Shown here in pieces: positions 1-8,688 of a stretch of DNA of 64,000 bases. Within the stretch, counting starts at the first letter, position 1; each line of letters opens with the position of its first letter. The stretch covers positions 14,998 through 78,997 of the forward strand of contig JAEWIZ010000029.1 in assembly GCA_023386815.1 (NCBI GenBank). The letters run 5' to 3'. This DNA comes from Bacillota bacterium. GTDB lineage: Bacteria; Bacillota; Clostridia; Lachnospirales; Lachnospiraceae. Under the pieces are notes generated by a model, which saw nothing but the letters and a program-made list of their open reading frames with translations, was not told the origin of the DNA and searched no databases. The position numbers and the translations under genes were made by a program.

Positions 1-61
1 TTGTAATAATCATCATCATATTGGGTTCAGCTCGATTAAAATTCTTTTTAAAAAATTCCAT
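1..61 (-). CDS. 5' end of an unidentified gene, cut by the window edge
   Basis: A minus-strand ATG at 61-59 follows an AGAGG ribosome site and opens a frame that runs without a stop to the window edge. It begins MEFFKKNFNRAEPN. Twenty codons are too few to recognise a family. The basic, Phe-rich start would suit a membrane or secreted protein, but that is only a guess. A promoter-like pair, CTTACA and TATAAT with an 18-base spacer, lies at 119-148 in the same orientation and supports a real gene start. Confidence 0.5.
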   Translation of the reverse strand, partial: MEFFKKNFNRAEPNMMMIIT

Positions 62-118
62 GTTATAATACCTCTTTCGTATCCGTATATACGCAGTCCT
101 TCTTCTTCATCATCGTGC

Positions 119-148
119 ATTATATTATAATATTTTTCTTAATGTAAG
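119..148 (-). promoter_or_regulatory. SigA-like promoter for the partial gene
   Basis: On the minus strand CTTACA (148-143) and a perfect TATAAT (124-119) are 18 bases apart, about 58 bases upstream of the partial gene's ATG. Confidence 0.45.
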
Positions 149-173
149 CCGGGGTAGGGGATATTTTCACTCA

Positions 174-228
174 AATACTACCTTAAAAAGCCCAATACAA
201 GTTGTAGTGGGCTTTTTAAGGTAGTATT
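174..228. terminator. Rho-independent terminator below the ABC exporter operon
   Basis: Positions 174-193 and 209-228 form a perfect 20-bp stem with a 15-base loop. The stem carries runs of A and T on its two arms, so it can end transcription in either direction. It lies just beyond the stop of the ABC gene at 260 and separates that operon from the next minus-strand gene. Confidence 0.85.
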
Positions 229-259
229 GCTATAATTTCGACTAATAATTATATGCTTT

Positions 260-2113
260 TTAAGCAGCTTCAAACTGACTGTTATATAACTCTGCATAGA
301 ATCCATTTTGGTCAAGTAATTCTTTATGATTGCCGCTTTCGATAATATCCCCGTCCTTCATAACAAGGATTAAGTCTGCATTTTTAATCGTGGATAATCG
401 ATGCGCTATAACAAAAGAAGTTCTTCCAACCGTCAGCTGATCCATTGCAGCTTGGACGATACGTTCCGTACGGGTATCCACAGAGCTTGTTGCTTCATCT
501 AAAATCAGCAAAGGCGCATTTTGAATCATTGCTCGAGCTATGGAAATCAACTGTTTCTGTCCCTCGGAAAGACTTGCCTTGTCATTTAAAATGGTATTAT
601 ATCCATCTGGTAAAGTCTTGATGAAATGATGTAATCCCACGGTCTTACATGCCGCTTTGACTTCATCATCTGTCACACCCTGTTTGCTGTAAACAATATT
701 TTCCTTTATAGTTCCTTCGAAGAGCCAGGTGTCCTGTAAAACCATACTAAACTGTTCATGTACATTTTCTCTTGGTACTTGATGAATCGGAATTCCATCG
801 ATGAGAATTTCACCGCTATCCACATTATAAAATCTCATAAGCAAATTTACTATAGTTGTCTTTCCTGCACCAGTTGGTCCAACAATTGCAACCTTCTGCC
901 CTGCTTTTATATGAATTGAAAAATCTTTAATGACAGACTTTTCCGGAGTATATCCGAATGCTACTTTTTTGAACTCAACATCTCCCTTTACTTTCTTTAG
1001 GCCACTATTCTTTTCTTGTTCCTCTTCCAACTCATCTTCTTCAAGGAATTCGAATACACGTTCACTGGCTGCTGCTGTTCTTTGAAGGTTATTCATCGCC
1101 TGAGCTAACTGTGATAAGGGTTGCGTAAACAATCGTATATACATCATAAATGCTACAATTACACCGAAGGAAATCGTACCCTTCATCGCGAGAGCCGCAC
1201 CCACCACACAAACAGCCACATAACCTAAATTACCGATAAATCCCATGAGTGGCATCATTAATCCGGATAGGAACTGTGATTTCCAAGCACTTTTATAGAG
1301 CTTTTCATTGATAGCTTCAAAGGTTTTCCTTGCTTCTTTGCTTCCATTATAGACCTTAACCACATTATGACCTGCATAAATCTCTTCAATATGCCCATTG
1401 ATACGACCTAGATTCATCTGTTGAGACTTAAAAAAAGCTTGTGACTTCTTCATAATAAGCGTCATTAGTACAAATCCAATGAGGCTTGACCCAACTGCCG
1501 TGAATGCCAATATCCAGTTATTATAGAACATCATGATAAGTGATCCGACGAACATTGTGATAGCTGTAATCAAGGTTGCAACACTTTGGTTCAACGTTTG
1601 CCCAATTGCATCAACATCATTTGTAACACGACTAAGCACATCACCGTAACTGGTGGAGTCAAAATATTTGAAAGGAAGACGGTTTATCTTCTGGGAAATA
1701 TCCGTTCTCATCTTCTTAGAAATGATCTGTGTCACCGTCGCCATAATATAGCTCTGCAGGAAATTCAATATAAATGCAGAGGCATAGAAAACTACCAAAA
1801 GATATGCAATTTTTCTTATTGCATTTAAATCAATGCTACCAATGGCAGGATTTCCTTCCACTAATACCGGAAGGCCTTTCATTATTTCGTTGGTAAAATC
1901 CTTGAGCTTATCGGGTCCTATAATCTGTAGCACGGTTCCTGCAGCTGCAGCAATTAATGCAAAGATAATTGCTGGCAGATAAGTCTTACAATAATTCAGC
2001 AATTGTGTCATAGTAGATTTGAAATTCTTAGGTTTCTCAACTGCTCTCCCCATACCCATTGCTCCTCCACCCATGGGTCCGCTTGCTGTATGTTTTACAT
2101 TTTGTTCACTCAT
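260..2113 (-). CDS. ABC exporter half-transporter, consensus ATPase subunit
   Basis: A type IV (ABCB-like) exporter subunit of 617 residues: a transmembrane domain (about residues 45-340) then a nucleotide-binding domain. Visible motifs are Walker A GPTGAGKTT, an LSEGQ signature, Walker B LLILDEATSSVD with the catalytic Glu, and the switch His in IAHRLSTI. Its ATG overlaps the stop of the upstream ABC gene by four bases (ATGA), so the two are translationally coupled and probably form a heterodimer. The MarR gene upstream suggests export of a drug or toxic compound. The substrate cannot be read from sequence. Confidence 0.92.
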   Translation of the reverse strand: MSEQNVKHTASGPMGGGAMGMGRAVEKPKNFKSTMTQLLNYCKTYLPAIIFALIAAAAGTVLQIIGPDKLKDFTNEIMKGLPVLVEGNPAIGSIDLNAIRKIAYLLVVFYASAFILNFLQSYIMATVTQIISKKMRTDISQKINRLPFKYFDSTSYGDVLSRVTNDVDAIGQTLNQSVATLITAITMFVGSLIMMFYNNWILAFTAVGSSLIGFVLMTLIMKKSQAFFKSQQMNLGRINGHIEEIYAGHNVVKVYNGSKEARKTFEAINEKLYKSAWKSQFLSGLMMPLMGFIGNLGYVAVCVVGAALAMKGTISFGVIVAFMMYIRLFTQPLSQLAQAMNNLQRTAAASERVFEFLEEDELEEEQEKNSGLKKVKGDVEFKKVAFGYTPEKSVIKDFSIHIKAGQKVAIVGPTGAGKTTIVNLLMRFYNVDSGEILIDGIPIHQVPRENVHEQFSMVLQDTWLFEGTIKENIVYSKQGVTDDEVKAACKTVGLHHFIKTLPDGYNTILNDKASLSEGQKQLISIARAMIQNAPLLILDEATSSVDTRTERIVQAAMDQLTVGRTSFVIAHRLSTIKNADLILVMKDGDIIESGNHKELLDQNGFYAELYNSQFEAA

Positions 2114-3870
2114 GAAATCAACTCCTCTTCACTTAATTGCGACATAGCTATTTCCAGGTATATATCACAGGTCTTTAATAATTCTTTATGGGTACCTTTT
2201 CCGACCATTCTTCCTTCATCCATTACAATGATCTGATCTGCATCCATAATTGTTCCTATCCTCTGTGCAACAATCAGGCTGGTTACACCTGCTGTTTCTT
2301 TTTTAAGAACGGAGCGAAGGATTCGATCAGTTTTATAATCCAAGGCAGAAAAGCTGTCATCAAAAATGTAAAACTCCGGTTTACGACAAACCGCACGGGC
2401 TATGGCTAGACGCTGCTTCTGCCCACCGGATATATTAGTACCTCCCTGGGATATTTCGCTGTCATATTGTCGCTCCATTTTTTCCACGAAATCTGTACCT
2501 TGAGCGATTCTTACTGCGTTTTTAATATCCCCGATATTTGGCTCAGAGGCTCCATTGTCTCCATAACCAACATTACTTGCAACTGTTCCACGAAACATCA
2601 CTGCCTTTTGAGATACGTAGCCGATTTTATTATGCAAGAATTCCTGCTCATATTCTTTGACATTAACACCATCAATAAGTATTTCACCCTCGGTTGTATC
2701 ATAAAATCTCGGTACCAGATTGATCAACGTGCTCTTTCCACTTCCGGTAGAACCAATGAAAGCAACCGTCTCTCCTTTTTTCACGGTAAAACTAATGTCC
2801 TGTAGAACATAATCCGATGAACCAGGATATTGAAAGCTCACGTTGCGGAATTCAATCTCGCCTGTCATACCTGTTTTACCATCAGTAAGGTGACCGTCCA
2901 GAATCGTAGGCTCAGTTTCCAATACCTCATTGATACGTTTTGCTGATACTGATGCTCTCGGCCAAAGCACAAAGATCATGATCAACATCATAAATGACAT
3001 AATAACCTGAACTGAATAAGAGGAGAATATCACCATATTGGAGAATAGAGTTAGCCGGTCTCTCGCATCCGCTCCATCAATTAAATATGCCCCAATCCAA
3101 TAGATTGCTAAAGACATTCCGCTCATCAATGTTGACATCATAGGACTCATGATCGCCATACCCCGATTGGTATACAACTGAGTTGATGTCAGTTCTTCAT
3201 TTGCTTTTTCAAATTTCTCTTCCTGATAACCCTCCGCATTGAAAGCACGAATTACTCGTAACCCTGTAAGCTTCTCTCTCATTACGCGATTGAGATTATC
3301 TGTCAGGGTTTGCATCTTCTTGAATTTCGGCATAACAAAAAGCATGATAAGAATAATCATAGTCAAAAGAATAGCTACTGCTACACCGGTAGCGAAAGAC
3401 CATTCGAAGCCTTTACCGGCAATTTTCGTGATAGCCCACACAGCCATAATGGGCGCTTTTATCATCATCTGAAGTCCCATGGTTATTAGCATCTGTACTT
3501 GTGTAATATCATTGGTAGAGCGGGTAATCAAACTTGCCGTAGAGAACCGATTGATTTCCTCCATAGAGAAGGAATCTACCTTCGAAAATAATTGACTGCG
3601 CAATCTTTGAGAGAAGCTTGCTGCTATTCTTGCAGCAAAAAAACCAACAATTACGGATGAAATGAGACTGCCCAGTGCACATAGGAGCATCTTACCACCG
3701 GCTGTCCATATGTCAGCCATCTCACTCCCCGATGTTTGGGTTAATCTTGTGATCTCGGACATATAATCCGGGAGTTTTAAATCCAGCCATACCTGAGCAA
3801 CAATGAATACCAGACTGACCAATGCCTGTAGCCATTCTGCTGCTTTTAATCTTTTTAAAATCTTTAACAT
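2110..3870 (-). CDS. ABC exporter half-transporter, degenerate ATPase subunit
   Basis: A 586-residue ABC exporter subunit with a six-helix membrane domain and C-terminal ATPase. Walker A is GSTGSGKST and the signature is SGGQKQ. Walker B reads FYIFDDSFSALD, with Asp where the catalytic Glu is expected, and the switch region reads VAQRIGTI, with Gln in place of His. This pattern is typical of the degenerate half of heterodimeric exporters such as TM287/288 or LmrCD. The partner at 260-2113 keeps the intact residues. It lies 105 bases downstream of the MarR gene, and that gap holds an inverted repeat. Confidence 0.92.
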   Translation of the reverse strand: MLKILKRLKAAEWLQALVSLVFIVAQVWLDLKLPDYMSEITRLTQTSGSEMADIWTAGGKMLLCALGSLISSVIVGFFAARIAASFSQRLRSQLFSKVDSFSMEEINRFSTASLITRSTNDITQVQMLITMGLQMMIKAPIMAVWAITKIAGKGFEWSFATGVAVAILLTMIILIMLFVMPKFKKMQTLTDNLNRVMREKLTGLRVIRAFNAEGYQEEKFEKANEELTSTQLYTNRGMAIMSPMMSTLMSGMSLAIYWIGAYLIDGADARDRLTLFSNMVIFSSYSVQVIMSFMMLIMIFVLWPRASVSAKRINEVLETEPTILDGHLTDGKTGMTGEIEFRNVSFQYPGSSDYVLQDISFTVKKGETVAFIGSTGSGKSTLINLVPRFYDTTEGEILIDGVNVKEYEQEFLHNKIGYVSQKAVMFRGTVASNVGYGDNGASEPNIGDIKNAVRIAQGTDFVEKMERQYDSEISQGGTNISGGQKQRLAIARAVCRKPEFYIFDDSFSALDYKTDRILRSVLKKETAGVTSLIVAQRIGTIMDADQIIVMDEGRMVGKGTHKELLKTCDIYLEIAMSQLSEEELIS

Positions 3871-3904
3871 AGGATAATCCCCCTTTTACTAATATTATTA
3901 CTTA

Positions 3905-3933
3905 CTAACATCATTAACCTCTAATGCTGTTAG
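3905..3933. promoter_or_regulatory. Inverted repeat between marR and the ABC genes, possible MarR operator
   Basis: CTAACATCATTA and TAATGCTGTTAG are complementary at 11 of 12 positions around a five-base centre. It lies 35 bases upstream of the first ABC start codon. The CTAAC half-site also occurs in the MarR promoter region, which suggests a shared operator. It could instead act as an RNA hairpin. Confidence 0.4.
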
Positions 3934-3947
3934 CTATTGTGTTTAAG

Positions 3948-3977
3948 AAATGCAGTCACTGATTCGTAACTGCATTT
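3948..3977 (-). terminator. Hairpin at the 3' end of the MarR gene
   Basis: AAATGCAGT and ACTGCATTT form a 9-bp stem (3948-3956 with 3969-3977) overlapping the MarR stop. On the minus strand only a weak T run follows, so it may attenuate transcription rather than stop it. Confidence 0.4.
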
Positions 3978-4404
3978 ATAAAAATTCTTCTGCCTTTCTC
4001 TCCGCAAGTCGTTTCATAATTCGGACATATTCCTTCGCATCATGCTCTCCCAGGTATTCCAGCATACTCGTTGTTGTTTTCATAATCATCTGAAAATGCT
4101 GTTCCACCTGTTCCTTTCCCTCCAATGTCATCTCTACCAGAATTCTTCGGCGATCATTGACATCAATCTTGCGGGTAATCCATCCCTTACTCTCCAGGCT
4201 GTTTAGTGTTGCTGCCACTCGAGCTGTGCTGATGCCAACCTCACTACTGATATCACTCGGAATCACATTTCCTTTATGTCTATTAATGTAATTGAGGACA
4301 AATATCTCACCATGCATCGATTCGCTGATCTGCTTCTGGGTATTACGCGTTCGCATCTGGTGCATAATCCCCATAAATTCATGGGCTAAGCTTGTATAGT
4401 CCAT
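3976..4404 (-). CDS. MarR-family transcriptional regulator
   Basis: A 142-residue winged-helix protein of usual MarR length. The DNA-binding region includes a helix reading ISTARVAATLNSLESKGWI and the wing DVNDRRRILVEMT, both characteristic of the family. The ATG follows AAGGTG at six bases. It is the first gene of the ABC exporter operon, the usual place for a repressor that responds to the exported compound. A GTTAG/CTAAC inverted repeat sits just downstream of its own promoter, consistent with autoregulation. Confidence 0.9.
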   Translation of the reverse strand: MDYTSLAHEFMGIMHQMRTRNTQKQISESMHGEIFVLNYINRHKGNVIPSDISSEVGISTARVAATLNSLESKGWITRKIDVNDRRRILVEMTLEGKEQVEQHFQMIMKTTTSMLEYLGEHDAKEYVRIMKRLAERKAEEFL

Positions 4405-4430
4405 TCAAGCACCTTCTTTATTCGTTATTC

Positions 4431-4484
4431 GTTAGTTGTTTATCTAACACTATTAATAATATACTCTATTAGTTTCTTTGTCAA
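4431..4484 (-). promoter_or_regulatory. SigA promoter of the marR-ABC operon with candidate operator
   Basis: Perfect TTGACA (4484-4479) and TATTAT (4461-4456) are 17 bases apart on the minus strand. GTTAG and CTAAC lie at the two ends of 4431-4448, an inverted repeat just past the expected transcription start, where a bound MarR dimer would block initiation. Confidence 0.65.
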
Positions 4485-4563
4485 TAAGTATTTTAAATAA
4501 CGTAAAATATTCAATTATTCCTAGGATACATCATTAATTTCTATGATACCTTATTTACTAGAA

Positions 4564-5868
4564 TCATGATAATTGATCCGGTCTTAACTTTACAATTTCC
4601 AATCGTGAATTAATTACCGTCCACATCTGCTGATAGAAAACCATAATATTCCATATACCAGAACCACTTAAATCATATTCTGTAATTAAATCATTCAGAG
4701 CGCTAAACGTTCTAGCATCAAGTGACCACACAACATGCTGATCAAGCTCTCCAACATAGGAACTAGTATAATAAAAAAATGGAGTATAAGATACCGGATC
4801 AAATTTAAACTCTGACCTGGTATCACTTGCCAGAATAATTGCTGAGTTGATTGTCATTGCATTGGCAATCGATTTGTTTGGTATAAAAGGAAGATCCCAA
4901 TCATATGCAATCACTGGTATTCCGATTGCAATATTAGTAGTTGAAGTTATAGATTCTATATAATCCATAAAACTTCGTAATGCAGTTATTGAGGTCACAG
5001 GGGCAGGTGGATCTGTATTTACCCCCCAATAATACTGTAAAAAGGTTAATCGATAGCATAACTGTCGTATAGGCTCATAATCCAATCTTAAAAATGTTGT
5101 CTCATCCTCCGTAACCTTAATCTGTGGATTAATTGTAATAAATAATAAAAAGCCTTTACTTGAGATCTGGTTTTGAATGTTATTTATAAAGTCTGTATAA
5201 ATCTGTTGATTGCTTTCATTAAGAAGGCTTATTAATAGATTTACCCCCTGAAAGCCTTTTTCCTCCATAATATTAATCACATTCGTTATAAGGTAATTTT
5301 GGTATTCGTTATTAAGTAGAATCTCATATAAAACCGTAGGATTAGCTTCACCTAATGTTGAAAGTGAGGATATCATTAAAATGGGGATTGTTCCGTATGT
5401 TTTAGATAACTGAATGATATTTGTGTCATCTCCATAGGTCATAATACTTCCTTTTTCAGTTACTCTGTAGTTGAAAACAGAAAGAAAAGTTAAATATGGT
5501 AATGTTCTTTTGAGTACTTCCTCTTTCACAAACGGATACGCAAAACCATTTGTTGTACATTCTTGAATCGTTTCATAACTAATTGCTAATGTTTCACCCG
5601 GGTAAATGAATTCTCTTTCATAAAGAACTGGATTATTTCTTAATAACTGCATCAGTGAAATACCATTGTTATCAGCAATACTATTTAAAGTATCACCAGC
5701 TTGGACTATATAGGTTTTATTCGGATACGCGATTACTATGGTTTGCCCAATAACCAGGTTATTAATATTCGTAATTCCATTCTCTATGATTAATTGACTT
5801 GCTGTTACTCCATAGGCCTTAGCGATGGAATCTATTGTATCTCCTTGCTGCACTACATGAATATCCAT
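4564..5868 (-). CDS. Two-LysM, GH18-fold protein, probably spore-associated; catalytic motif lost
   Basis: A 434-residue protein with two N-terminal LysM domains (about residues 2-46 and 52-97) followed by a GH18-like domain (about 106-428), the architecture of the spore cortex-lytic enzymes SleL/YaaH. It ends with the family-typical stretch around SGIWNIMVFYQQMW. The GH18 catalytic motif (DGxxxDxE, usually DGVNIDFE in this family) is replaced at about residues 204-216 by GFQGVNLLISLLN, which lacks both the Asp and the proton-donor Glu. It may bind peptidoglycan without cutting it. A paralogue with the same loss lies at 26164-27480. There is no signal peptide, as is usual for coat proteins. 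Confidence 0.85.
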   Translation of the reverse strand: MDIHVVQQGDTIDSIAKAYGVTASQLIIENGITNINNLVIGQTIVIAYPNKTYIVQAGDTLNSIADNNGISLMQLLRNNPVLYEREFIYPGETLAISYETIQECTTNGFAYPFVKEEVLKRTLPYLTFLSVFNYRVTEKGSIMTYGDDTNIIQLSKTYGTIPILMISSLSTLGEANPTVLYEILLNNEYQNYLITNVINIMEEKGFQGVNLLISLLNESNQQIYTDFINNIQNQISSKGFLLFITINPQIKVTEDETTFLRLDYEPIRQLCYRLTFLQYYWGVNTDPPAPVTSITALRSFMDYIESITSTTNIAIGIPVIAYDWDLPFIPNKSIANAMTINSAIILASDTRSEFKFDPVSYTPFFYYTSSYVGELDQHVVWSLDARTFSALNDLITEYDLSGSGIWNIMVFYQQMWTVINSRLEIVKLRPDQLS

Positions 5869-6014
5869 AAAATATCCTCAAAAAGATGGCTATATAAATT
5901 TATATTCATAAAAAACAAAGTTATACTACCTTCAAATTAGTATATTTGTTTACGACCAAATCTGTTCGAACTTTAAACCATATCGGAAAGCTTCTATTCA
6001 TTTAATCAAAAATT

Positions 6015-6055
6015 ATACCGAATGAACAGCCAAGCTATGGTAGTTCATTCGGTAT
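6015..6055 (-). terminator. Terminator of the metal-efflux operon
   Basis: Positions 6015-6027 and 6043-6055 form a perfect 13-bp stem. On the minus strand it is followed by AATTTTTG. It lies seven bases past the ATPase stop codon. Confidence 0.85.
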
Positions 6056-6061
6056 CCATTT

Positions 6062-7912
6062 TTACATATTTTTTACGTTCAATGCTCTGAAGGAATTCAA
6101 TATAGCCAAGATCGTTACCCCAACATCGGCAAATACTGCTTCCCACATGGTAGATATACCAAAGACGCTTAGACTAAGAAATAAGATCTTAACTCCAATT
6201 GCAAACACCATGTTTTGCCTTGCTATTTTAAGGGTTTTCTGAGAAATTCTTATGGCTGTTGCTATTTTGGAAGGTTCATCCGTCATGATAACAATGTCAG
6301 CTGCTTCGATTGCAGCATCCGAACCCAGTCCGCCCATTGCAATTCCTATGTCAGCCCGTGCCAATACCGGAGCGTCATTAATTCCATCGCCTACGAAGGC
6401 CAATTTACCATCTTCCGATTTTTGTACAAATAGCTCCTCCAGTTGATCTACTTTATCTCCTGGCAATAATTCCGCATATACCTTATCGATTCCTAGATCC
6501 TTTGCTACCTTTGCAGCAACATTTTTATCATCACCTGTAAGCATGATGGTTTGTTTTATATTCGATGCTTTCAGCTCCTTAATTGCCTGAGCTGAGTCCG
6601 GCTTCATTTCATCAGCAATGATGATATAGCCCGCATATTTGTCATTGACTGCCACATGTACAACGGTACCGATTAAATCAGCAGGATCATAGGGTATATC
6701 CATTTTCATCATTAGTTTCGCATTACCGGCGAGAATCTTTTTACCATCCACATAAGCAATGACGCCATGGCCGGAGATCTCTTCCACATCTGTGATACGA
6801 CTGTTATCTATCTCTTTCCCATAGGCTTTTCTCAGGGACAGGGAAATTGGATGGTTGGAATAGCTTTCTGCAAAGGCTGTTAATTCCAGCAGCTGTTCCT
6901 TTGAAAATCCTTCCGGATGAACTTCCTGAACTTGAAACACACCTTTTGTAAGCGTTCCGGTTTTATCAAACACAACAATTTCGGTCTTTGCTAAGGCCTC
7001 TAGGTAGTTGCCTCCCTTTACCAGTATACCCTTTCTTGAGGCACCTCCTATTCCACCAAAGAAGCTTAAAGGAATAGAGATCACAAGAGCACAAGGACAA
7101 GAAACAACCAGGAAGGATAAGGCTCTATAAATCCAATCACTAAAGGTTGCCCCATCAAATACAAGTGGTGGAATTAGTGCGATTAGCACCGCTACAATAA
7201 CAACAATGGGTGTATAATATCTGGCAAATCTTGTTATAAATTGTTCGGAATTTGATTTTTTGCTACTTGCATTTTCAACCAAATCAAGTATCTTGCTAAC
7301 CGTTGATTCCCCATACTCTTTTGTTACTTCTGCGGTAATTAATCCGTTTATATTAATACAGCCACTTAAAATATCATTGCCAACCTCAATCTCACGGGGT
7401 ACTGACTCACCGGTTAGCGCTGAAGTATCAACCATGGAGCTGCCCTCTATTACTCTGGCATCCAGAGGTACCCGCTCTCCCGCTTTTATCACAATAATAT
7501 CACCAACTTGAACCTCATCCGGATCAACCTTTTGTAGTCCATCACCCTTTTTTACATTCGCATAGTCGGGGCGAATATCCATCAAACTGGCAATTGACTT
7601 TCTTGATTTGTTGACAGCATAGCTTTGAAATAATTCACCTACCTGATAGAATAGCATTACTGCTACTCCTTCCGGAAAGTCACCAACAAAAAATGCTCCG
7701 ATAGTAGCAATGGTCATTAAAAAGTTTTCATCGAAAACCTTACCTTTAATAATATTTTTAACAGCTCTAAGAACTACATCTCCACCAACAATAATATAAC
7801 TGATCGAAAATAAAATAGGATTAATCCAATTGATATCAATTGTTAGCTTTACTATATAAGCTAAAATAAAAATTACAGCTCCTAGAATGATGCGGCGAAG
7901 GCGTCTTTTCAT
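6062..7912 (-). CDS. P1B-type heavy-metal efflux ATPase (Cd/Zn/Pb type, CadA/ZntA-like)
   Basis: A 616-residue metal-transporting ATPase of the inner membrane. It has the intramembrane CPC motif (SCPCALVIS) that selects Zn/Cd/Pb, the phosphorylation site DKTGTLTKG, the TGES actuator motif and the hinge GDGINDAP. It starts right at the first membrane segments: the N-terminal HMA domain normally fused to CadA/ZntA is absent and is encoded as the separate small gene 11 bases upstream. The ArsR-type regulator upstream and the operator repeats indicate metal-inducible expression. Cd(II), Zn(II) or Pb(II) are all possible substrates. Confidence 0.93.
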   Translation of the reverse strand: MKRRLRRIILGAVIFILAYIVKLTIDINWINPILFSISYIIVGGDVVLRAVKNIIKGKVFDENFLMTIATIGAFFVGDFPEGVAVMLFYQVGELFQSYAVNKSRKSIASLMDIRPDYANVKKGDGLQKVDPDEVQVGDIIVIKAGERVPLDARVIEGSSMVDTSALTGESVPREIEVGNDILSGCININGLITAEVTKEYGESTVSKILDLVENASSKKSNSEQFITRFARYYTPIVVIVAVLIALIPPLVFDGATFSDWIYRALSFLVVSCPCALVISIPLSFFGGIGGASRKGILVKGGNYLEALAKTEIVVFDKTGTLTKGVFQVQEVHPEGFSKEQLLELTAFAESYSNHPISLSLRKAYGKEIDNSRITDVEEISGHGVIAYVDGKKILAGNAKLMMKMDIPYDPADLIGTVVHVAVNDKYAGYIIIADEMKPDSAQAIKELKASNIKQTIMLTGDDKNVAAKVAKDLGIDKVYAELLPGDKVDQLEELFVQKSEDGKLAFVGDGINDAPVLARADIGIAMGGLGSDAAIEAADIVIMTDEPSKIATAIRISQKTLKIARQNMVFAIGVKILFLSLSVFGISTMWEAVFADVGVTILAILNSFRALNVKNM

Positions 7913-7923
7913 ATGCAGCTCTC

Positions 7924-8145
7924 CTATGCCTTTTTCATTACGGTATCAGGCTCTATTTTTTTCACTATTTTTTCAGCTTCAGCAATAATGGAAGCCATCT
8001 TTACATCCTCACCCTCAATAACCATCTTTGTCGTTAGAAAATTTACTGTAGCTTCTTTTACGCCATCCAATTTATTAACAGCAGTCTCAATTTTTGCTGC
8101 ACAGTTTGCGCATTCCAAACCCTCAAGTCTAAATGTCTTTTTCAT
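7924..8145 (-). CDS. Stand-alone heavy-metal-associated (HMA) domain protein
   Basis: A 73-residue ferredoxin-like metal chaperone with the CxxC motif in GLECANCAAK near the N-terminus. The ATG follows GGAGG. It lies between the ArsR gene and the ATPase, with 11 bases to the latter. The GLECANC form resembles the N-terminal domains of CadA/ZntA more than CopZ, so it is probably the detached metal-binding domain of the ATPase, passing Cd/Zn to it. It could also act as a cytosolic metal buffer. Confidence 0.9.
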   Translation of the reverse strand: MKKTFRLEGLECANCAAKIETAVNKLDGVKEATVNFLTTKMVIEGEDVKMASIIAEAEKIVKKIEPDTVMKKA

Positions 8146-8196
8146 ACTAATATCCTCCTTAATTTAATTACACTTGTTTGTGTACAACGAATAATC

Positions 8197-8559
8197 TTAT
8201 TCTCTGATATGTTCCAAGCCCTTTTCAAAAATCTCCTTTACATGATCATCGGATAACGAATAGAAAACTACCTTACCCTCTTTTCTGTATTTCACTAGAT
8301 TCGCAGCTCTTAAGGATTTTAATTGATGGGATATCGCTGATTTTGTCATGTTTAACAATACCGCTAAATCACATACACACATTTCACTTTCATCAAGTGC
8401 CCACATTATCTTTATTCTGGTACTATCCCCTAATACTTTAAAGAAATCCGATAAGTCATATAGTTCATCTTCCTGCGGCATTACCTGTTGAACCTTTTCT
8501 ACGACATCCGCATGTAACACTTCACAATCACAGTTAATTACTGTATCTTTATCTTTCAC
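8197..8559 (-). CDS. ArsR/SmtB-family metal-responsive repressor, CadC-like
   Basis: A winged-helix repressor with the alpha-3 metal motif ELCVCD-type sequence (here EMCVCDLAVLLN) and Cys residues near the N-terminus (NCDCEV), together the type-1 Cd/Pb site of CadC. The recognition helix is TKSAISHQLKSLRAANLV. The frame is open up to a TTG at 8601, but GGAAGG lies seven bases before a GTG at 8559, which I take as the start (120 residues). That start leaves both operator copies outside the coding sequence. It probably represses its own operon and the gene at 8689-9267. Confidence 0.88.
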   Translation of the reverse strand: MKDKDTVINCDCEVLHADVVEKVQQVMPQEDELYDLSDFFKVLGDSTRIKIMWALDESEMCVCDLAVLLNMTKSAISHQLKSLRAANLVKYRKEGKVVFYSLSDDHVKEIFEKGLEHIRE

Positions 8560-8581
8560 AAGTTCACCTTCCTTCAAATTA

Positions 8582-8642
8582 ATAGTTGAACAACCATTCA
8601 ACTTATATTCACATTATAGTTGAATACATGCTCAACTGTCAA
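8582..8642 (-). promoter_or_regulatory. Promoter of the metal-efflux operon with two ArsR operators
   Basis: Perfect TTGACA (8642-8637) and TATAAT (8618-8613) are 18 bases apart on the minus strand. Two inverted repeats fit the pattern ATAGTTGAA-N7-TCAACT: one at 8615-8639 covering the spacer and -10, the other at 8582-8607 downstream of the start point. Both match the operator at 9287-9318, with identical seven-base centres in length. Confidence 0.75.
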
Positions 8643-8688
8643 TAGCATATTTCCTTCTTTTACAAATTTATTTCACTTTTTCAAGCTC

